Shown here piece by piece: positions 1-8,353 of a DNA stretch of 64,000 nucleotides. A program made the position numbers and the translations under genes. Positions within the stretch are counted from its first letter, which is position 1, and each line of letters opens with the position of its first letter. The notes under the pieces are model-generated. The model was not told where the DNA came from. It was given only the letters and a program-made list of their open reading frames with translations, and did no database searches. The stretch is from Sulfuricella sp. (GTDB lineage Bacteria; Pseudomonadota; Gammaproteobacteria; Burkholderiales; Sulfuricellaceae), in NCBI GenBank assembly GCA_028713975.1, contig JAQTNE010000005.1, forward strand, positions 62,001-126,000. Reading direction: 5' to 3'.

Positions 1-765
1 GGTGCCGAAATCGTTCGGGATACGGTTGCCGGCGCGCAGTTCCAGGCCGGTGTTGAGATAGGTGCGGACGTTGCCGAGGCTGACGCCGTAATGGGTGATG
101 GCATCAAATTGCAGCCCCGGCCCGCTTTCACTCCAGACCCTGTTTTTGCGTTCGGCAACGAGCTGGATGCCCAGTTCGTTGTTAAGCTGGTTGTTCCAGC
201 CATTGAAGCGCGGGATGCCGCGCAGGTCGTGGATGAACTCCTGGGTTTGCCGCGCCAGCGCGGCAGGGCCGACCACACCGAGATTAACCTCAACCGTGTC
301 CATTTGCCGCGCATCGCGGGCATTGTAGCCCAACCCCAGGTAGAGCCAGCCGGCATAAGGTCGGTCGTTGAGAATCGGATCGGTGCGGCTGCGGTCGCGC
401 GGGGTGAACATCAACTGCCCGGCCGTGACCACCATGTTGCGCGAGGTGTATTTGCCCGGATGCACGGTTTCGAAGAGCTGGTTCATCTGCCTCACCCAGT
501 GCGGCAGGCAGGGATCGTGGGTGTAATCCTTCAGGTTGGCCGAAACCCAGGAAAATTTCACGCCGTTGGTGTAGCCGCTGTCGGTGCCGTTGAACAGGTC
601 GTTCTCGAAGTAAAAATTGTAGAGTTCCGGATGCCGCGCAAGCGCCACGATACCGGGCGAGCCCTCCTCGCACAGGCTGGCTTCACTGTCTCCGGCCTGC
701 GCCAGGCATGGCGCCAATGCCAAAAAAAAGACCAGGATGCGGGAAGGCCAAAAAATAGGTGTCAT
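1..765 (-). CDS. Lipid A 3-O-deacylase, LpxR/DUF2219 family (3' end outside window)
   Basis: The minus-strand frame is open for 255 codons from an ATG at 765 to the window edge, so the C-terminus is missing. An N-terminal signal peptide (hydrophobic core FFLALAPCLAQA) precedes the family hallmark near residue 50, NFYFENDLFNGTDSGYTNG, and later NDRPYAGWLYLGLGY. LpxR proteins are outer-membrane beta-barrels that remove the 3'-linked acyloxyacyl chain of lipid A; the conserved N, D and H residues of this region belong to the calcium-dependent active site. A possible ribosome site (AGGATA) lies just upstream of the ATG. The gene diverges from the MCE lipid-transport operon, so envelope genes sit on both sides. 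Family assignment is good; the activity is inferred. Confidence 0.82.
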   Translation of the reverse strand, partial: MTPIFWPSRILVFFLALAPCLAQAGDSEASLCEEGSPGIVALARHPELYNFYFENDLFNGTDSGYTNGVKFSWVSANLKDYTHDPCLPHWVRQMNQLFETVHPGKYTSRNMVVTAGQLMFTPRDRSRTDPILNDRPYAGWLYLGLGYNARDARQMDTVEVNLGVVGPAALARQTQEFIHDLRGIPRFNGWNNQLNNELGIQLVAERKNRVWSESGPGLQFDAITHYGVSLGNVRTYLNTGLELRAGNRIPNDFGT

Positions 766-979
766 GAATTATCCTGAAATCAAATTCCCGCGCTTCACCG
801 GAGGGATCGGGAGCGCTTGTTCCGGTTCGGGCCGCAGTTCCTGCTGCCGTGTTTATGTTGACTATACGCAAATACACCTCGGCACAGAAGGCACAGCGCT
901 GAAACAAATCATGGCAAAAGCCGTACTGAAACGTCATGAAGTTTGACAACTCCCTCGCCGCTTCCTTAAAGTGGCCACT

Positions 980-2116
980 ATGAGTGGCTCTTTCCCAACA
1001 GCCGAGGCCGGAGCGAGTCTCGATAAATCAAACGATGGCCTTGTCCTGCGCTGTAGCGGCATCTGGACCCTGCAAGGCATCCCATCCCTGGAACACCATC
1101 TGGCGCAGACTCCCTGGCCCGACTCCGGCCAGATACTGTTCGATGCGTCAGCCATTACTGCGATGGATACCGCCGGCGCCTGGCTGCTGTTCCGCACCAT
1201 GAACCGGTTTGAAACCGGCAAGTTCACGGTGTCCCGACAGGGATTCCGTGCCGAGCACGAGGCGCTATTACACCTGATCCGCGAGCAATCAATTGATATT
1301 TCCCTGTTAGGAACGCCAAGCCACGGTTTTCTCGAGCGCGCCGGCAGGCTCACCTGGTTCCACCTGACCCAGCTCCTCGGCATTCTGGCGTTTCTCGGCG
1401 AAAGCACGATGGCCCTGCTGCGCTGCGTTGCCCAGCCGTCGCGAATCCGCTGGCGCGCCATTCTGTACAACATGCAGCTCGCCGGCTTCGATGCGCTGCC
1501 GATTGTCGGGCTGTTGGCCTTTCTCACCGGGATAGTGGTTTCCTATCAGGGCGCCGTTCAGCTCAGTCGCTATGGCGCCAATATTTTTGTCGCCGATCTG
1601 GTCGGCCTTTCGATGTTGCGTGAAATGGCGCCGCTGCTGACCGCCATTATTGTCGCCGGGCGCTCCGGTTCGGCCTATGCCGCCCAGATCGGCACCATGA
1701 AAGTGACCGAGGAAATCGATGCGCTGCGCACTATCGGAGTTTCGCCCATGGAACTACTGGTGTTGCCGAAGATGCTGGCGATGATAATCGCCTTGCCGCT
1801 GCTCACGGTATATGCCGATATGCTGGGGGTGCTGGGCGGCATGATCATCGCCCAAACCCAGCTCAACGTGAGCTTTGCCGACTTTCTCGACCGTTTCGGC
1901 GACGCCATCGAGTTAAAACATTTCATGGTGGGCATGGGCAAGGCGCCGGTATTCGCCGCCATCATCGCGCTGGTCGGCTGTTTTCAAGGCTTTCGGGTCA
2001 GCGGCAGCGCCGACAGCGTAGGCGAACAAACCACACTCAGCGTGGTGCAGGCGATCTTTCTGGTGATCGTTGTCGATGCGCTGTTTTCAGTGATTTTCAG
2101 TTGGCTGAACATATGA
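980..2116 (+). CDS. MlaE-family ABC permease with N-terminal STAS domain
   Basis: Inner-membrane permease of an MCE-type lipid transporter. Residues about 1-100 resemble a STAS/MlaB domain (FDASAITAMDTAGAWLLF); the rest is a MlaE permease with about five hydrophobic segments and the family motif around LREMAPLLTAIIVAGRSGSA, followed by EEIDALRTIGVSPMELLVLP, which contacts the ATPase. In E. coli MlaB and MlaE are separate proteins; here they are one chain. The frame is open from a GTG at 971, but the ATG at 980 is preferred. The stop overlaps the ATPase start (ATGA), so the genes are translationally coupled. First gene of a four-gene operon. The lipid cargo is not visible in the sequence. Confidence 0.9.
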   Translation: MSGSFPTAEAGASLDKSNDGLVLRCSGIWTLQGIPSLEHHLAQTPWPDSGQILFDASAITAMDTAGAWLLFRTMNRFETGKFTVSRQGFRAEHEALLHLIREQSIDISLLGTPSHGFLERAGRLTWFHLTQLLGILAFLGESTMALLRCVAQPSRIRWRAILYNMQLAGFDALPIVGLLAFLTGIVVSYQGAVQLSRYGANIFVADLVGLSMLREMAPLLTAIIVAGRSGSAYAAQIGTMKVTEEIDALRTIGVSPMELLVLPKMLAMIIALPLLTVYADMLGVLGGMIIAQTQLNVSFADFLDRFGDAIELKHFMVGMGKAPVFAAIIALVGCFQGFRVSGSADSVGEQTTLSVVQAIFLVIVVDALFSVIFSWLNI

Positions 2117-2895
2117 CTACCGACGCCCCCATCATCGAAATCCAACAACTGCACACCCGCTTTGGCGCGGCCGTAGTGCATGAGAACATCAATCTTTCGG
2201 TGCAGCGCGGGGAAATTTTCGCCCTGATCGGCAGCAGCGGCTGCGGCAAGTCCACCTTGCTGCGCGAGATCATTCAATTGCAGCAACCGGCGTCAGGTTC
2301 GATCAAGGTATTCGGACGCGAGGTCTGGGACATGGGCGAGAATGAATCGCTCACCATGCGCCGCCGGGTGGGTGTAATGTTCGAACGGGGTGCCTTGTTC
2401 AGCGCGCTGACCGTGGCGGAAAACGTCGGCTTGCCGCTGCATGAACATACCGGCCTCAGCGACGGGTTGATTAATGAAATCGCCGCGATCAAGATTGCAT
2501 TGACCGGCCTGCCAGCCGATGCCGGAAAAAAATACCCGGCAGAACTTTCCGGCGGGATGCGCAAGAGGGCGGCCCTGGCACGCGCCATCGCGCTTGACCC
2601 GGAACTGCTGTTCCTGGACGAGCCGACTGCCGGCCTCGACCCCCTGAGCGCCAGCGGCCTTGACGAACTGGTGCGGCACTTGAAAAAATTGCTGGGCTTG
2701 TCGATTTTTCTGGTCACGCACGACATCGACTTGCTCTGGCGCGTGGCCGACCGGGTGGCTGTTCTGGGCGAAGGGCGGGTGCTGGGAATAGGCACCATGG
2801 AGGAATTGTCGAAGTCCGACCACCCCATGGTACGCGAATATTTTTATGGGCCGCGCGGACGCGCCGCCTGGGAGCAGACGTGGAAACAAAAGTAA
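2113..2895 (+). CDS. MlaF-family ABC transporter ATP-binding protein
   Basis: Cytoplasmic ATPase of the MCE transporter, 260 residues from the ATG that overlaps the permease stop. Walker A is GSSGCGKST (residues 40-48), the signature is LSGGMRKR, and Walker B is LLFLDEPTAGLDPLSASG, followed by the switch histidine in LVTHDID. This is the MlaF/Ttg2A type, which powers lipid movement between inner and outer membranes. The frame runs further upstream to a TTG at 2101, but ATGA coupling decides the start. It overlaps the downstream MCE gene by 16 bases. Confidence 0.93.
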   Translation: MTTDAPIIEIQQLHTRFGAAVVHENINLSVQRGEIFALIGSSGCGKSTLLREIIQLQQPASGSIKVFGREVWDMGENESLTMRRRVGVMFERGALFSALTVAENVGLPLHEHTGLSDGLINEIAAIKIALTGLPADAGKKYPAELSGGMRKRAALARAIALDPELLFLDEPTAGLDPLSASGLDELVRHLKKLLGLSIFLVTHDIDLLWRVADRVAVLGEGRVLGIGTMEELSKSDHPMVREYFYGPRGRAAWEQTWKQK

Positions 2896-3773
2896 ATTTC
2901 ACTCTCGTCGGACTGTTCACCCTGGGGCTTGGCGCCGCGTTGATCGCCATTCTCCTGTGGCTCGGAACGGACGGAAAATACAATAAAATCTACGACAGCT
3001 ACCATGTTTACATGGGCGAATCGGTTTCCGGCCTGAACCGCAACGCGCCGGTCAAATACCGTGGCGTCGAAGTCGGCAACGTGCAGGAAATCCGGCTCGA
3101 TCCAGCCAACTCCGAAAGAGTGCAACTGCTTCTCAAGATCGAACGCGGCACGCCGGTCAAGGAAGACTCCATCGCCCTGCTGCGCGTCCAGGGTTTGACC
3201 GGAATCGCCTATGTCGAACTGGCCGGAGGCAGTATTTCGTCGCCCTTGCTCAAGGCCAAAGCCGACGAAAAATACCCCGTAATCCGCACCGGCCCATCCC
3301 TGATGGCGAGGCTCGACACCGCCCTGACCAACCTGCTGACCAATATCAGCAAGATGTCCGACAACGTCAACGCGGTGCTAGACGAGGACAATCGCCGCTC
3401 GTTCAAGCGCAGCCTGACCCAGATCGAACAAATGACACGCGTTCTGGCGGCACGCTCGACCTCGATCGAAACCGGCATGGACAATGCCGCCAAAACACTG
3501 AAACACACGGCGCGCGCCAGCGCCGAACTGGGCGGCCTGATCGAACGCGCCGGGCGCAGTGCAGAAGCCGTCGAACGCATGGCCAACGAAACCTCGCGCT
3601 CGACAGCCGGCATCCCCGCCGCCGTGCAGGATGCGCAACTGATGGTGAACGAACTGCGAGACCTGAGCGCATCCCTGCGGCGGGTCAGCGACCAGCTCGA
3701 GCGCGACCCGAGCGCGCTGCTGTTCGGCAAGCCTAAGCCCGAACCGGGGCCGGGCGAACAGGGAGCAAAATAA
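2880..3773 (+). CDS. MlaD/MCE-domain periplasmic lipid-binding protein
   Basis: Begins with GTG at 2880 inside the end of the ATPase gene. One N-terminal membrane anchor (about residues 7-28: FTLVGLFTLGLGAALIAILL) is followed by one MCE domain (about 38-120; SVSGLNRNAPVKYRGVEVG is the typical core), then a long helical, probably coiled-coil tail to residue 297. The single MCE domain and long tail match the class in which an MCE ring sits on the permease and extends into the periplasm. Its tail is longer than that of E. coli MlaD (about 183 residues). The stop overlaps the next start (TAATG). Confidence 0.92.
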   Translation: METKVNFTLVGLFTLGLGAALIAILLWLGTDGKYNKIYDSYHVYMGESVSGLNRNAPVKYRGVEVGNVQEIRLDPANSERVQLLLKIERGTPVKEDSIALLRVQGLTGIAYVELAGGSISSPLLKAKADEKYPVIRTGPSLMARLDTALTNLLTNISKMSDNVNAVLDEDNRRSFKRSLTQIEQMTRVLAARSTSIETGMDNAAKTLKHTARASAELGGLIERAGRSAEAVERMANETSRSTAGIPAAVQDAQLMVNELRDLSASLRRVSDQLERDPSALLFGKPKPEPGPGEQGAK

Positions 3774-4408
3774 TGAATTACCACAACCGATGGATAGCCA
3801 CGCTACTGCTTGCCATGGCACTTGCCGGTTGCGCCGGCTTGCGACCGGCAGACACCGAACCCCTGCGCAACCACATGCTGGACGCGCAACTGGAACCGGC
3901 CAGCCAGCCCCATCCCCTCCCGCTCACGCTGCTGATCAGCGCACCGCGCGCCGCCCCCGGCTTCGACACGCCGCGCATGGCCTATGTCCGCCACCCCAAT
4001 GTGCTGGAATATTTTGCCCAAAACCAGTGGGCCGACACCCCGGCCAGAATGCTGTGGCCGCTCCTGGTGCGGGCAATGGAACAGAAGACCGGGTTCAACG
4101 CCGCCGTACCGGCTTCAGGACTGGTCAAAGGCGACATTCGGCTGGATACCGAAATCATCCAGATCCAGCAGGAATTCACCTCATCGCCCAGCCGCATGCA
4201 CATCACGCTGCGCGCCCAACTGGTCGAGCAGACCCATTACCGGGTGCTTGCTGCCCGGACTTTCGAGGTATTTGAAAATGCCGATAAGGATGATCCGGAT
4301 GGGGGAGCTGCTGCCGCGAACCGCGCAATCGGAAAACTGATCGGGGAGGTTTTGGATTTTTCGGTTGTGAACGGTAAAAGGTATTTTGAAGGGAAGAAAA
4401 TCAAGTAA
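3773..4408 (+). CDS. ABC-type transport auxiliary lipoprotein, PqiC/DUF330-like
   Basis: Predicted outer-membrane lipoprotein of 211 residues: the signal peptide ends in the lipobox LAGC (Cys at about residue 20). The body has the PqiC/ABC_trans_aux pattern (LLISAPRAAPGFDTPRMAYVR near residue 55). In E. coli PqiC is the lipoprotein partner of the MCE protein PqiB, so this is the likely outer-membrane end of the MCE system encoded just upstream. Start ATG overlaps the preceding stop. Last gene of the operon; a repeat element follows. Confidence 0.85.
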   Translation: MNYHNRWIATLLLAMALAGCAGLRPADTEPLRNHMLDAQLEPASQPHPLPLTLLISAPRAAPGFDTPRMAYVRHPNVLEYFAQNQWADTPARMLWPLLVRAMEQKTGFNAAVPASGLVKGDIRLDTEIIQIQQEFTSSPSRMHITLRAQLVEQTHYRVLAARTFEVFENADKDDPDGGAAAANRAIGKLIGEVLDFSVVNGKRYFEGKKIK

Positions 4409-4449
4409 CCCATCCCCAGTGCGCCACCCGGTTTCCCCCTCTGCAACCG

Positions 4450-4545
4450 CCTCGGTTTACCCCAAAGATCGGGGGCTGTCGGCGAGGACTGTCTGAGCGC
4501 AAAGCGCGAGTTCCGCAGCCGCCCGATCTTTGGGGTAAACCGAGG
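4450..4545. repeat. Large palindromic intergenic repeat
   Basis: Left arm 4450-4478 (core TTTACCCCAAAGATCGGG) is the near-perfect reverse complement of 4516-4545, with a short spacer containing GCGCAAAGCGC. It can form a hairpin with a stem of about 28 bp. A second inverted repeat follows: GGTTACTTT at 4587-4595 and AAAGTAACC at 4613-4621. Between the operon end (4408) and the next gene (4821) no coding sequence can be supported. The mosaic looks like a multicopy, REP-like element; a genome-wide count would settle this. Confidence 0.75.
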
Positions 4546-4820
4546 GAAGCCCGAAGGGCCGGTGGCGGCGGGGTGCCCTTTTATTTGGTTACTTTATTTT
4601 GGGCAAGCAAAAAAAGTAACCTGCTGCCGGGCAGCCCCCGGCATCTAATCACCGCGCGAAGCGCACAAACCAAGCTTCAATAACAACTTGCCCAGCCATG
4701 CCATCCGGATTACGATACTTATGGGTTGCAACTTCGCCAAAGATTTTCCAGATCAAGACACCAAATTACATTCCAAATATGAAATCAAATACTCATATTT
4801 AGAGCCCCACGGAGTACACA

Positions 4821-5663
4821 ATGTTCAAGTCACTTCTGAACGACTGGAAATACTTAATTATGCTTGCGGCTACCCTAGCAGGCATTTTTTCTCCACTTTG
4901 GCTTACTCGCATCCAATCAACCGACAAAGATTTGGTTGTCAATCTCGTCTCACAGTCATCCTTGCAGCCGGCTACAACTGACGCAACATCCGATCTCAAG
5001 CTGGTAATGGATGGAAAGGAATTGGTAAATCCATACTTATCAGTGCTACGCATTACCAACGTAGGAACGAAACCAATCCTGTCCAAGGATTTTGAAGCTC
5101 CCTTTGAGTTGCATTTAGGTCAGGGCAATACCCCGGTTCGAGTCAAAGTAACGGCAAAATCTCCCCCGGACATTCAAGCGGAGATTGATTTAGCCGACCA
5201 TGCCATTCACCTGAAACCTACGCTACTAAACCCCCAAGACTCACTAACCGTTGAAATTCTGAGTACCGGTGGCGCCCCCTCTTTTTCGACAAAAACGCGT
5301 ATCGCGGGAATTGGCGCCGTCCAGATTCATGACGCATCCTCAGATGGCCCCAAACCGGCCATTATGTTCGCTCGCTTGTTCATCGCATTTGCACTCGTCA
5401 TACCGTCCGTAGCTGTGATAACTCGACTTTCTTTTATTGGAGGCGTCTTTGTCCCGGTAGCCATTCACAACCGTACCCTCGTAGCTCTATGGGCAACCTC
5501 CTTCTTCAGTAGCGAAATAGTACTTATTCAGTTCCTTGAGGCCATCGACATGTCCTCTATGTGGCAAATACTCCTAGGGATGATTCTGCTGTTCATCGTA
5601 GCGACACCCTTCGCACGAATACTTGAACCGACAGGTGTCGATAATGCTCATCAAAAGCCTTAG
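4821..5663 (+). CDS. Hypothetical membrane protein
   Basis: Not recognised. 280 residues, with a hydrophobic segment at about 12-28 (LIMLAATLAGIFSPLWL), then about 150 mostly polar residues that may form a beta-rich extracytoplasmic domain (LRITNVGTKPILSKDFEAPF), then hydrophobic stretches at about 183-203, 207-218 and 250-268. GGAG lies 7 bases before the ATG. Codon use is more AT-rich than in neighbouring genes, and it sits between a repeat and the ahcY leader, which suggests acquired DNA. It has no clear operon partner. Function unknown. Confidence 0.7.
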   Translation: MFKSLLNDWKYLIMLAATLAGIFSPLWLTRIQSTDKDLVVNLVSQSSLQPATTDATSDLKLVMDGKELVNPYLSVLRITNVGTKPILSKDFEAPFELHLGQGNTPVRVKVTAKSPPDIQAEIDLADHAIHLKPTLLNPQDSLTVEILSTGGAPSFSTKTRIAGIGAVQIHDASSDGPKPAIMFARLFIAFALVIPSVAVITRLSFIGGVFVPVAIHNRTLVALWATSFFSSEIVLIQFLEAIDMSSMWQILLGMILLFIVATPFARILEPTGVDNAHQKP

Positions 5664-5731
5664 CAAGCATAGGGCGCATTGCGCCCTATGCCCAAACCAC
5701 ACCGCCAACCCCAATCCATCAAAATTCCTGT

Positions 5732-5737
5732 TATAAT
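5732..5737 (+). promoter_or_regulatory. Probable -10 element of the ahcY transcript
   Basis: Perfect TATAAT. A start about 7-10 bases downstream would put the RNA 5' end right at the riboswitch. No good -35 is seen 17 bases upstream. Confidence 0.55.
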
Positions 5738-5746
5738 TCAACCCAT

Positions 5747-5806
5747 CCGAGGAGCGCTGCAACAGATTCCGTCTGTCAGGCTCGGTTTCCAAATACTGCG
5801 CTCACC
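5747..5806 (+). promoter_or_regulatory. S-adenosylhomocysteine (SAH) riboswitch aptamer
   Basis: The sequence matches the SAH riboswitch: CCGAGGAGCGCTGCAAC at the 5' side, P1 closed by CCGAG (5747-5751) with CTCGG (5781-5785), an inner hairpin ACAGA/TCTGT (5762-5766 with 5772-5776), and a pseudoknot in which GAGCGC (5752-5757) pairs with GCGCTC (5798-5803). This class binds SAH and turns on genes that recycle it. It stands directly upstream of ahcY, the SAH hydrolase gene, which supports the call. Confidence 0.93.
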
Positions 5807-5842
5807 TATTAACCCGTGCCGGACACGGGATGCCAGGTGAGC
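5800..5842 (+). promoter_or_regulatory. Candidate expression platform of the SAH riboswitch
   Basis: GCTCACC (5800-5806), which includes the pseudoknot strand of the aptamer, is perfectly complementary to GGTGAGC (5836-5842). Between them lies a 6-bp hairpin, CCCGTG (5813-5818) with CACGGG (5824-5829). Forming this long stem would dismantle the pseudoknot, so the two states should be exclusive. No U-tract follows, so control of translation or RNA stability is as likely as termination. The ribosome site AGGAG is at 5872-5876, 6 bases before the GTG start. Confidence 0.6.
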
Positions 5843-5882
5843 AGCACCCGCATCCCCCCGGCCACATCGTTAGGAGCTCGCT

Positions 5883-7289
5883 GTGGCTGATACCAAAAAT
5901 TTTACCGACTATAAAGTCGCCGATATGTCCCTCGCCGTTTGGGGCCGTAAGGAAATTCTGATGGCCGAGGTGGAAATGCCCGGCCTGATGGCGATCCGCG
6001 CGGAGAACGCCAAGGCGCAACCGCTCAAGGGCGCGCGCATTGCCGGTTCGCTGCACATGACCATCCAGACCGCCGTGCTGATCGAAACGCTGACCGCGCT
6101 CGGCGCGGAAGTGCGCTGGGCTTCGTGCAATATCTACTCGACGCAGGACCAGGCCGCCGCCGCCATCGCCGCTACCGGCGTGCCGGTGTTCGCCTACAAG
6201 GGCGAAACCCTGGAAGAGTACTGGGAATACACCCACAACATTTTTGAATGGCCGGGCGAACCCGCCAACATGATCCTCGACGACGGCGGCGATGCCACCC
6301 TGCTGCTGCATCTGGGCACCCGCGCCGAAACCGATGCTTCGTGCATCGCCAAGCCGACCTGCGAAGAAGAGCGCGTGCTGTTCGCCGCCATCAAGGCCAA
6401 GCTGGCGACTTCGCCGGGCTGGTACTCCGCCCGCATCAAACACATCAAGGGCGTGACCGAGGAGACCACCACCGGCGTGCATCGCCTCTACCAGATGGCC
6501 GAGGAAGGCCGCCTGAAATTCCCGGCGATCAACGTCAACGATTCGGTCACCAAATCCAAGTTCGACAACCTGTACGGCTGCCGCGAATCGCTGCTCGACG
6601 GCATCAAGCGCGCCACCGACGTGATGATCGCCGGCAAGATCTGCGTGGTGCTCGGCTACGGCGACGTCGGCAAGGGCTGTGCCCAAGCCTTCCGCGGCAT
6701 GGGCGCGACCGTGATGGTCACCGAGATCGACCCGATCTGCGCGCTGCAGGCGGCGATGGAAGGCTACCGCGTGGTGACCATGGACGACGTGGCGAGCCTC
6801 GGCGACATTTTCGTCACCTGCACCGGCAACCTGAGCGTGATCAACCATGACCACATGGCGAAAATGAAGAACGAAGCCATCGTCTGCAACATCGGCCACT
6901 TCGATTCAGAAATTGACATCGCTTCGCTGGAAAAATATCAGTGGGACGAAATCAAGCCGCAGGTCGATCACGTGATCTTCCCCGACGGCAAGAAAATCAT
7001 CGTGCTGGCCAAAGGCCGCCTGGTGAACCTCGGCTGCGCCACCGGCCACCCGTCCTTCGTGATGTCGGCCTCGTTCAGCAACCAGACCATCGCCCAGATC
7101 GAGCTGTTCAACCATCCCGAAAACTACGAGAACAAGGTTTACGTGCTGCCCAAGCATCTCGACGAGAAAGTGGCGCGCCTGCACCTGATGAAAATCGGCG
7201 TGAACCTGACCGAGCTGTCCGACGTGCAAGCCGCTTATATCGGCGTGCCGAAGAATGGCCCGTACAAGGCAAACCATTATCGGTATTGA
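5883..7289 (+). CDS. ahcY: Adenosylhomocysteinase
   Basis: SAH hydrolase: reversibly splits S-adenosylhomocysteine to adenosine and homocysteine, removing the inhibitor of methyltransferases. The 468 residues are full length. Seen are [15 protein letters not shown], the NAD-binding [20 protein letters not shown], the substrate-binding region [20 protein letters not shown], and the C-terminal [10 protein letters not shown] that reaches the neighbouring subunit's NAD site. Start is GTG at 5883 with AGGAG upstream. It is probably controlled by the SAH riboswitch in its leader and followed by metF, so two steps of the methyl cycle are linked. Confidence 0.98.
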   Translation: MADTKNFTDYKVADMSLAVWGRKEILMAEVEMPGLMAIRAENAKAQPLKGARIAGSLHMTIQTAVLIETLTALGAEVRWASCNIYSTQDQAAAAIAATGVPVFAYKGETLEEYWEYTHNIFEWPGEPANMILDDGGDATLLLHLGTRAETDASCIAKPTCEEERVLFAAIKAKLATSPGWYSARIKHIKGVTEETTTGVHRLYQMAEEGRLKFPAINVNDSVTKSKFDNLYGCRESLLDGIKRATDVMIAGKICVVLGYGDVGKGCAQAFRGMGATVMVTEIDPICALQAAMEGYRVVTMDDVASLGDIFVTCTGNLSVINHDHMAKMKNEAIVCNIGHFDSEIDIASLEKYQWDEIKPQVDHVIFPDGKKIIVLAKGRLVNLGCATGHPSFVMSASFSNQTIAQIELFNHPENYENKVYVLPKHLDEKVARLHLMKIGVNLTELSDVQAAYIGVPKNGPYKANHYRY

Positions 7290-7298
7290 TTTGTTGAA

Positions 7299-7366
7299 CC
7301 GCGGAGGACGCGGAGGACGCGGAGTAACAAACCGGGTTTCCTCCGCGTCCTCCGCGTCCTCCGCGG
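7299..7366. repeat. Perfect 26-bp inverted repeat between ahcY and metF
   Basis: 7299-7324 (CCGCGGAGGACGCGGAGG...) is the exact reverse complement of 7341-7366; the loop is 16 bases. Each arm is built of a repeated GGACGCGGA unit. The right arm ends 9 bases before the metF ATG, so the hairpin lies over the place where the metF ribosome site would be. Related copies occur at 12097-12196 and 51642-51714. Confidence 0.85.
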
Positions 7367-7375
7367 TGAACCATT

Positions 7376-8212
7376 ATGTCTGCAAATAAACCAATTCTCA
7401 GCTTCGAGTTTTTCCCTCCCAAAACCCCGGAGGGCATGGACAAGCTGCGCGCCACGCGCCAGCAACTCGCCCAGCTCAACCCCGAATTTTTTTCGGTCAC
7501 TTTCGGCGCGGGCGGTTCGACCCGCGATAACACGCTGGAAACCGTGATCGAAATCCAGAAGGAAGGCCACAAGGCCGCGCCGCATCTGTCGTGCGTCGGT
7601 TCGACCAAAGACAACATCCGCAATATCCTCAACGAATACAAGAGCCATGGCATCCGCCATATCGTTGCGCTGCGCGGCGACCTGCCGTCCGGCACGGCTT
7701 GCGCCGGGGAGTTCCGCTACGCCAACGAACTGGTGGAATTCATTCGCGCCGAAACCGGCGACTGGTTCCATATCGAGGTGGCGGCGTATCCTGAATTCCA
7801 TCCCCAGGCACCTTCTGCCCAGGCCGATCTCGCCAATTTCAAGCGCAAGGTGGATGCCGGAGCCAATGCCGCCATCACCCAGTATTTCTACAACGCCGAC
7901 GCCTATTTCAATTTCGTCGACGAGTGCGACGCAATGGGCATCACCATTCCGGTCGTGCCAGGCATCATGCCGATCAGCAATTTTACCCAGATGGCGCGTT
8001 TTTCCGATGCCTGCGGCGCGGAAATTCCGCGCTGGCTGCGCCTCAAATTGCAAGGCTACGGCGACGACACCGCTTCAATCCGCGCCTGCGGGCTGGACGT
8101 GGTGACCGGCCTGTGCGAACGGCTGCTGAGCGGCGGCGCACCGGGGCTGCATTTCTATACACTGAACCAGGCCGGACTGATTTCGACCATCTGGCAACGG
8201 CTGGCCCTTTAA
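7376..8212 (+). CDS. metF: 5,10-methylenetetrahydrofolate reductase
   Basis: Reduces 5,10-methylene-THF to 5-methyl-THF, the methyl donor for methionine synthesis, with FAD. 278 residues, the usual bacterial length. Begins with SFEFFPPKTPEGMDKL; the TIM-barrel core includes SVTFGAGGSTRDNT (with the catalytic Glu in the preceding FEFFPPK), HLSCVGSTKDNI, IVALRGDLP and ITQYFYNADAYFNFVDEC. It follows ahcY on the same strand and could share the riboswitch-controlled transcript, although a strong hairpin separates them. Confidence 0.97.
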   Translation: MSANKPILSFEFFPPKTPEGMDKLRATRQQLAQLNPEFFSVTFGAGGSTRDNTLETVIEIQKEGHKAAPHLSCVGSTKDNIRNILNEYKSHGIRHIVALRGDLPSGTACAGEFRYANELVEFIRAETGDWFHIEVAAYPEFHPQAPSAQADLANFKRKVDAGANAAITQYFYNADAYFNFVDECDAMGITIPVVPGIMPISNFTQMARFSDACGAEIPRWLRLKLQGYGDDTASIRACGLDVVTGLCERLLSGGAPGLHFYTLNQAGLISTIWQRLAL

Positions 8213-8223
8213 CCTCGCCCGAG

Positions 8224-8281
8224 AGCCGGATGGCAAATCAACCGCTTGATGCGTCTCAAGTGGTTGATTTGCCATCCGGCT
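8224..8281. repeat. Long hairpin downstream of metF (terminator or mobile palindrome)
   Basis: AGCCGGATGGCAAATCAACC (8224-8243) pairs perfectly with 8262-8281, and the stem continues through GCTTGA/TCAAGT with one wobble pair, giving about 26 bp around a TGCGTC loop. There is no T-tract after it, so it may be a REP-like palindrome rather than a classical terminator. Confidence 0.7.
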
Positions 8282-8353
8282 TACACTAGAATAATCCCAC
8301 TAACATAACGCATATTTTTCAACCAGATTTCCGGGCTGCGTATCACCACAATA

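Noticed and set aside
91-777. Plus-strand frame of 228 codons at the window start
   Set aside because: Shadow of the minus-strand LpxR-like gene, which has a signal peptide and family motifs.
4688-4981. 97-codon plus-strand frame upstream of the 4821 gene
   Set aside because: No ribosome site or recognisable motif; it overlaps the start of the better supported frame at 4821.
5802-6899. 365-codon minus-strand frame opposite ahcY
   Set aside because: Antisense shadow, His/Val/Gly-rich; ahcY is unambiguous.
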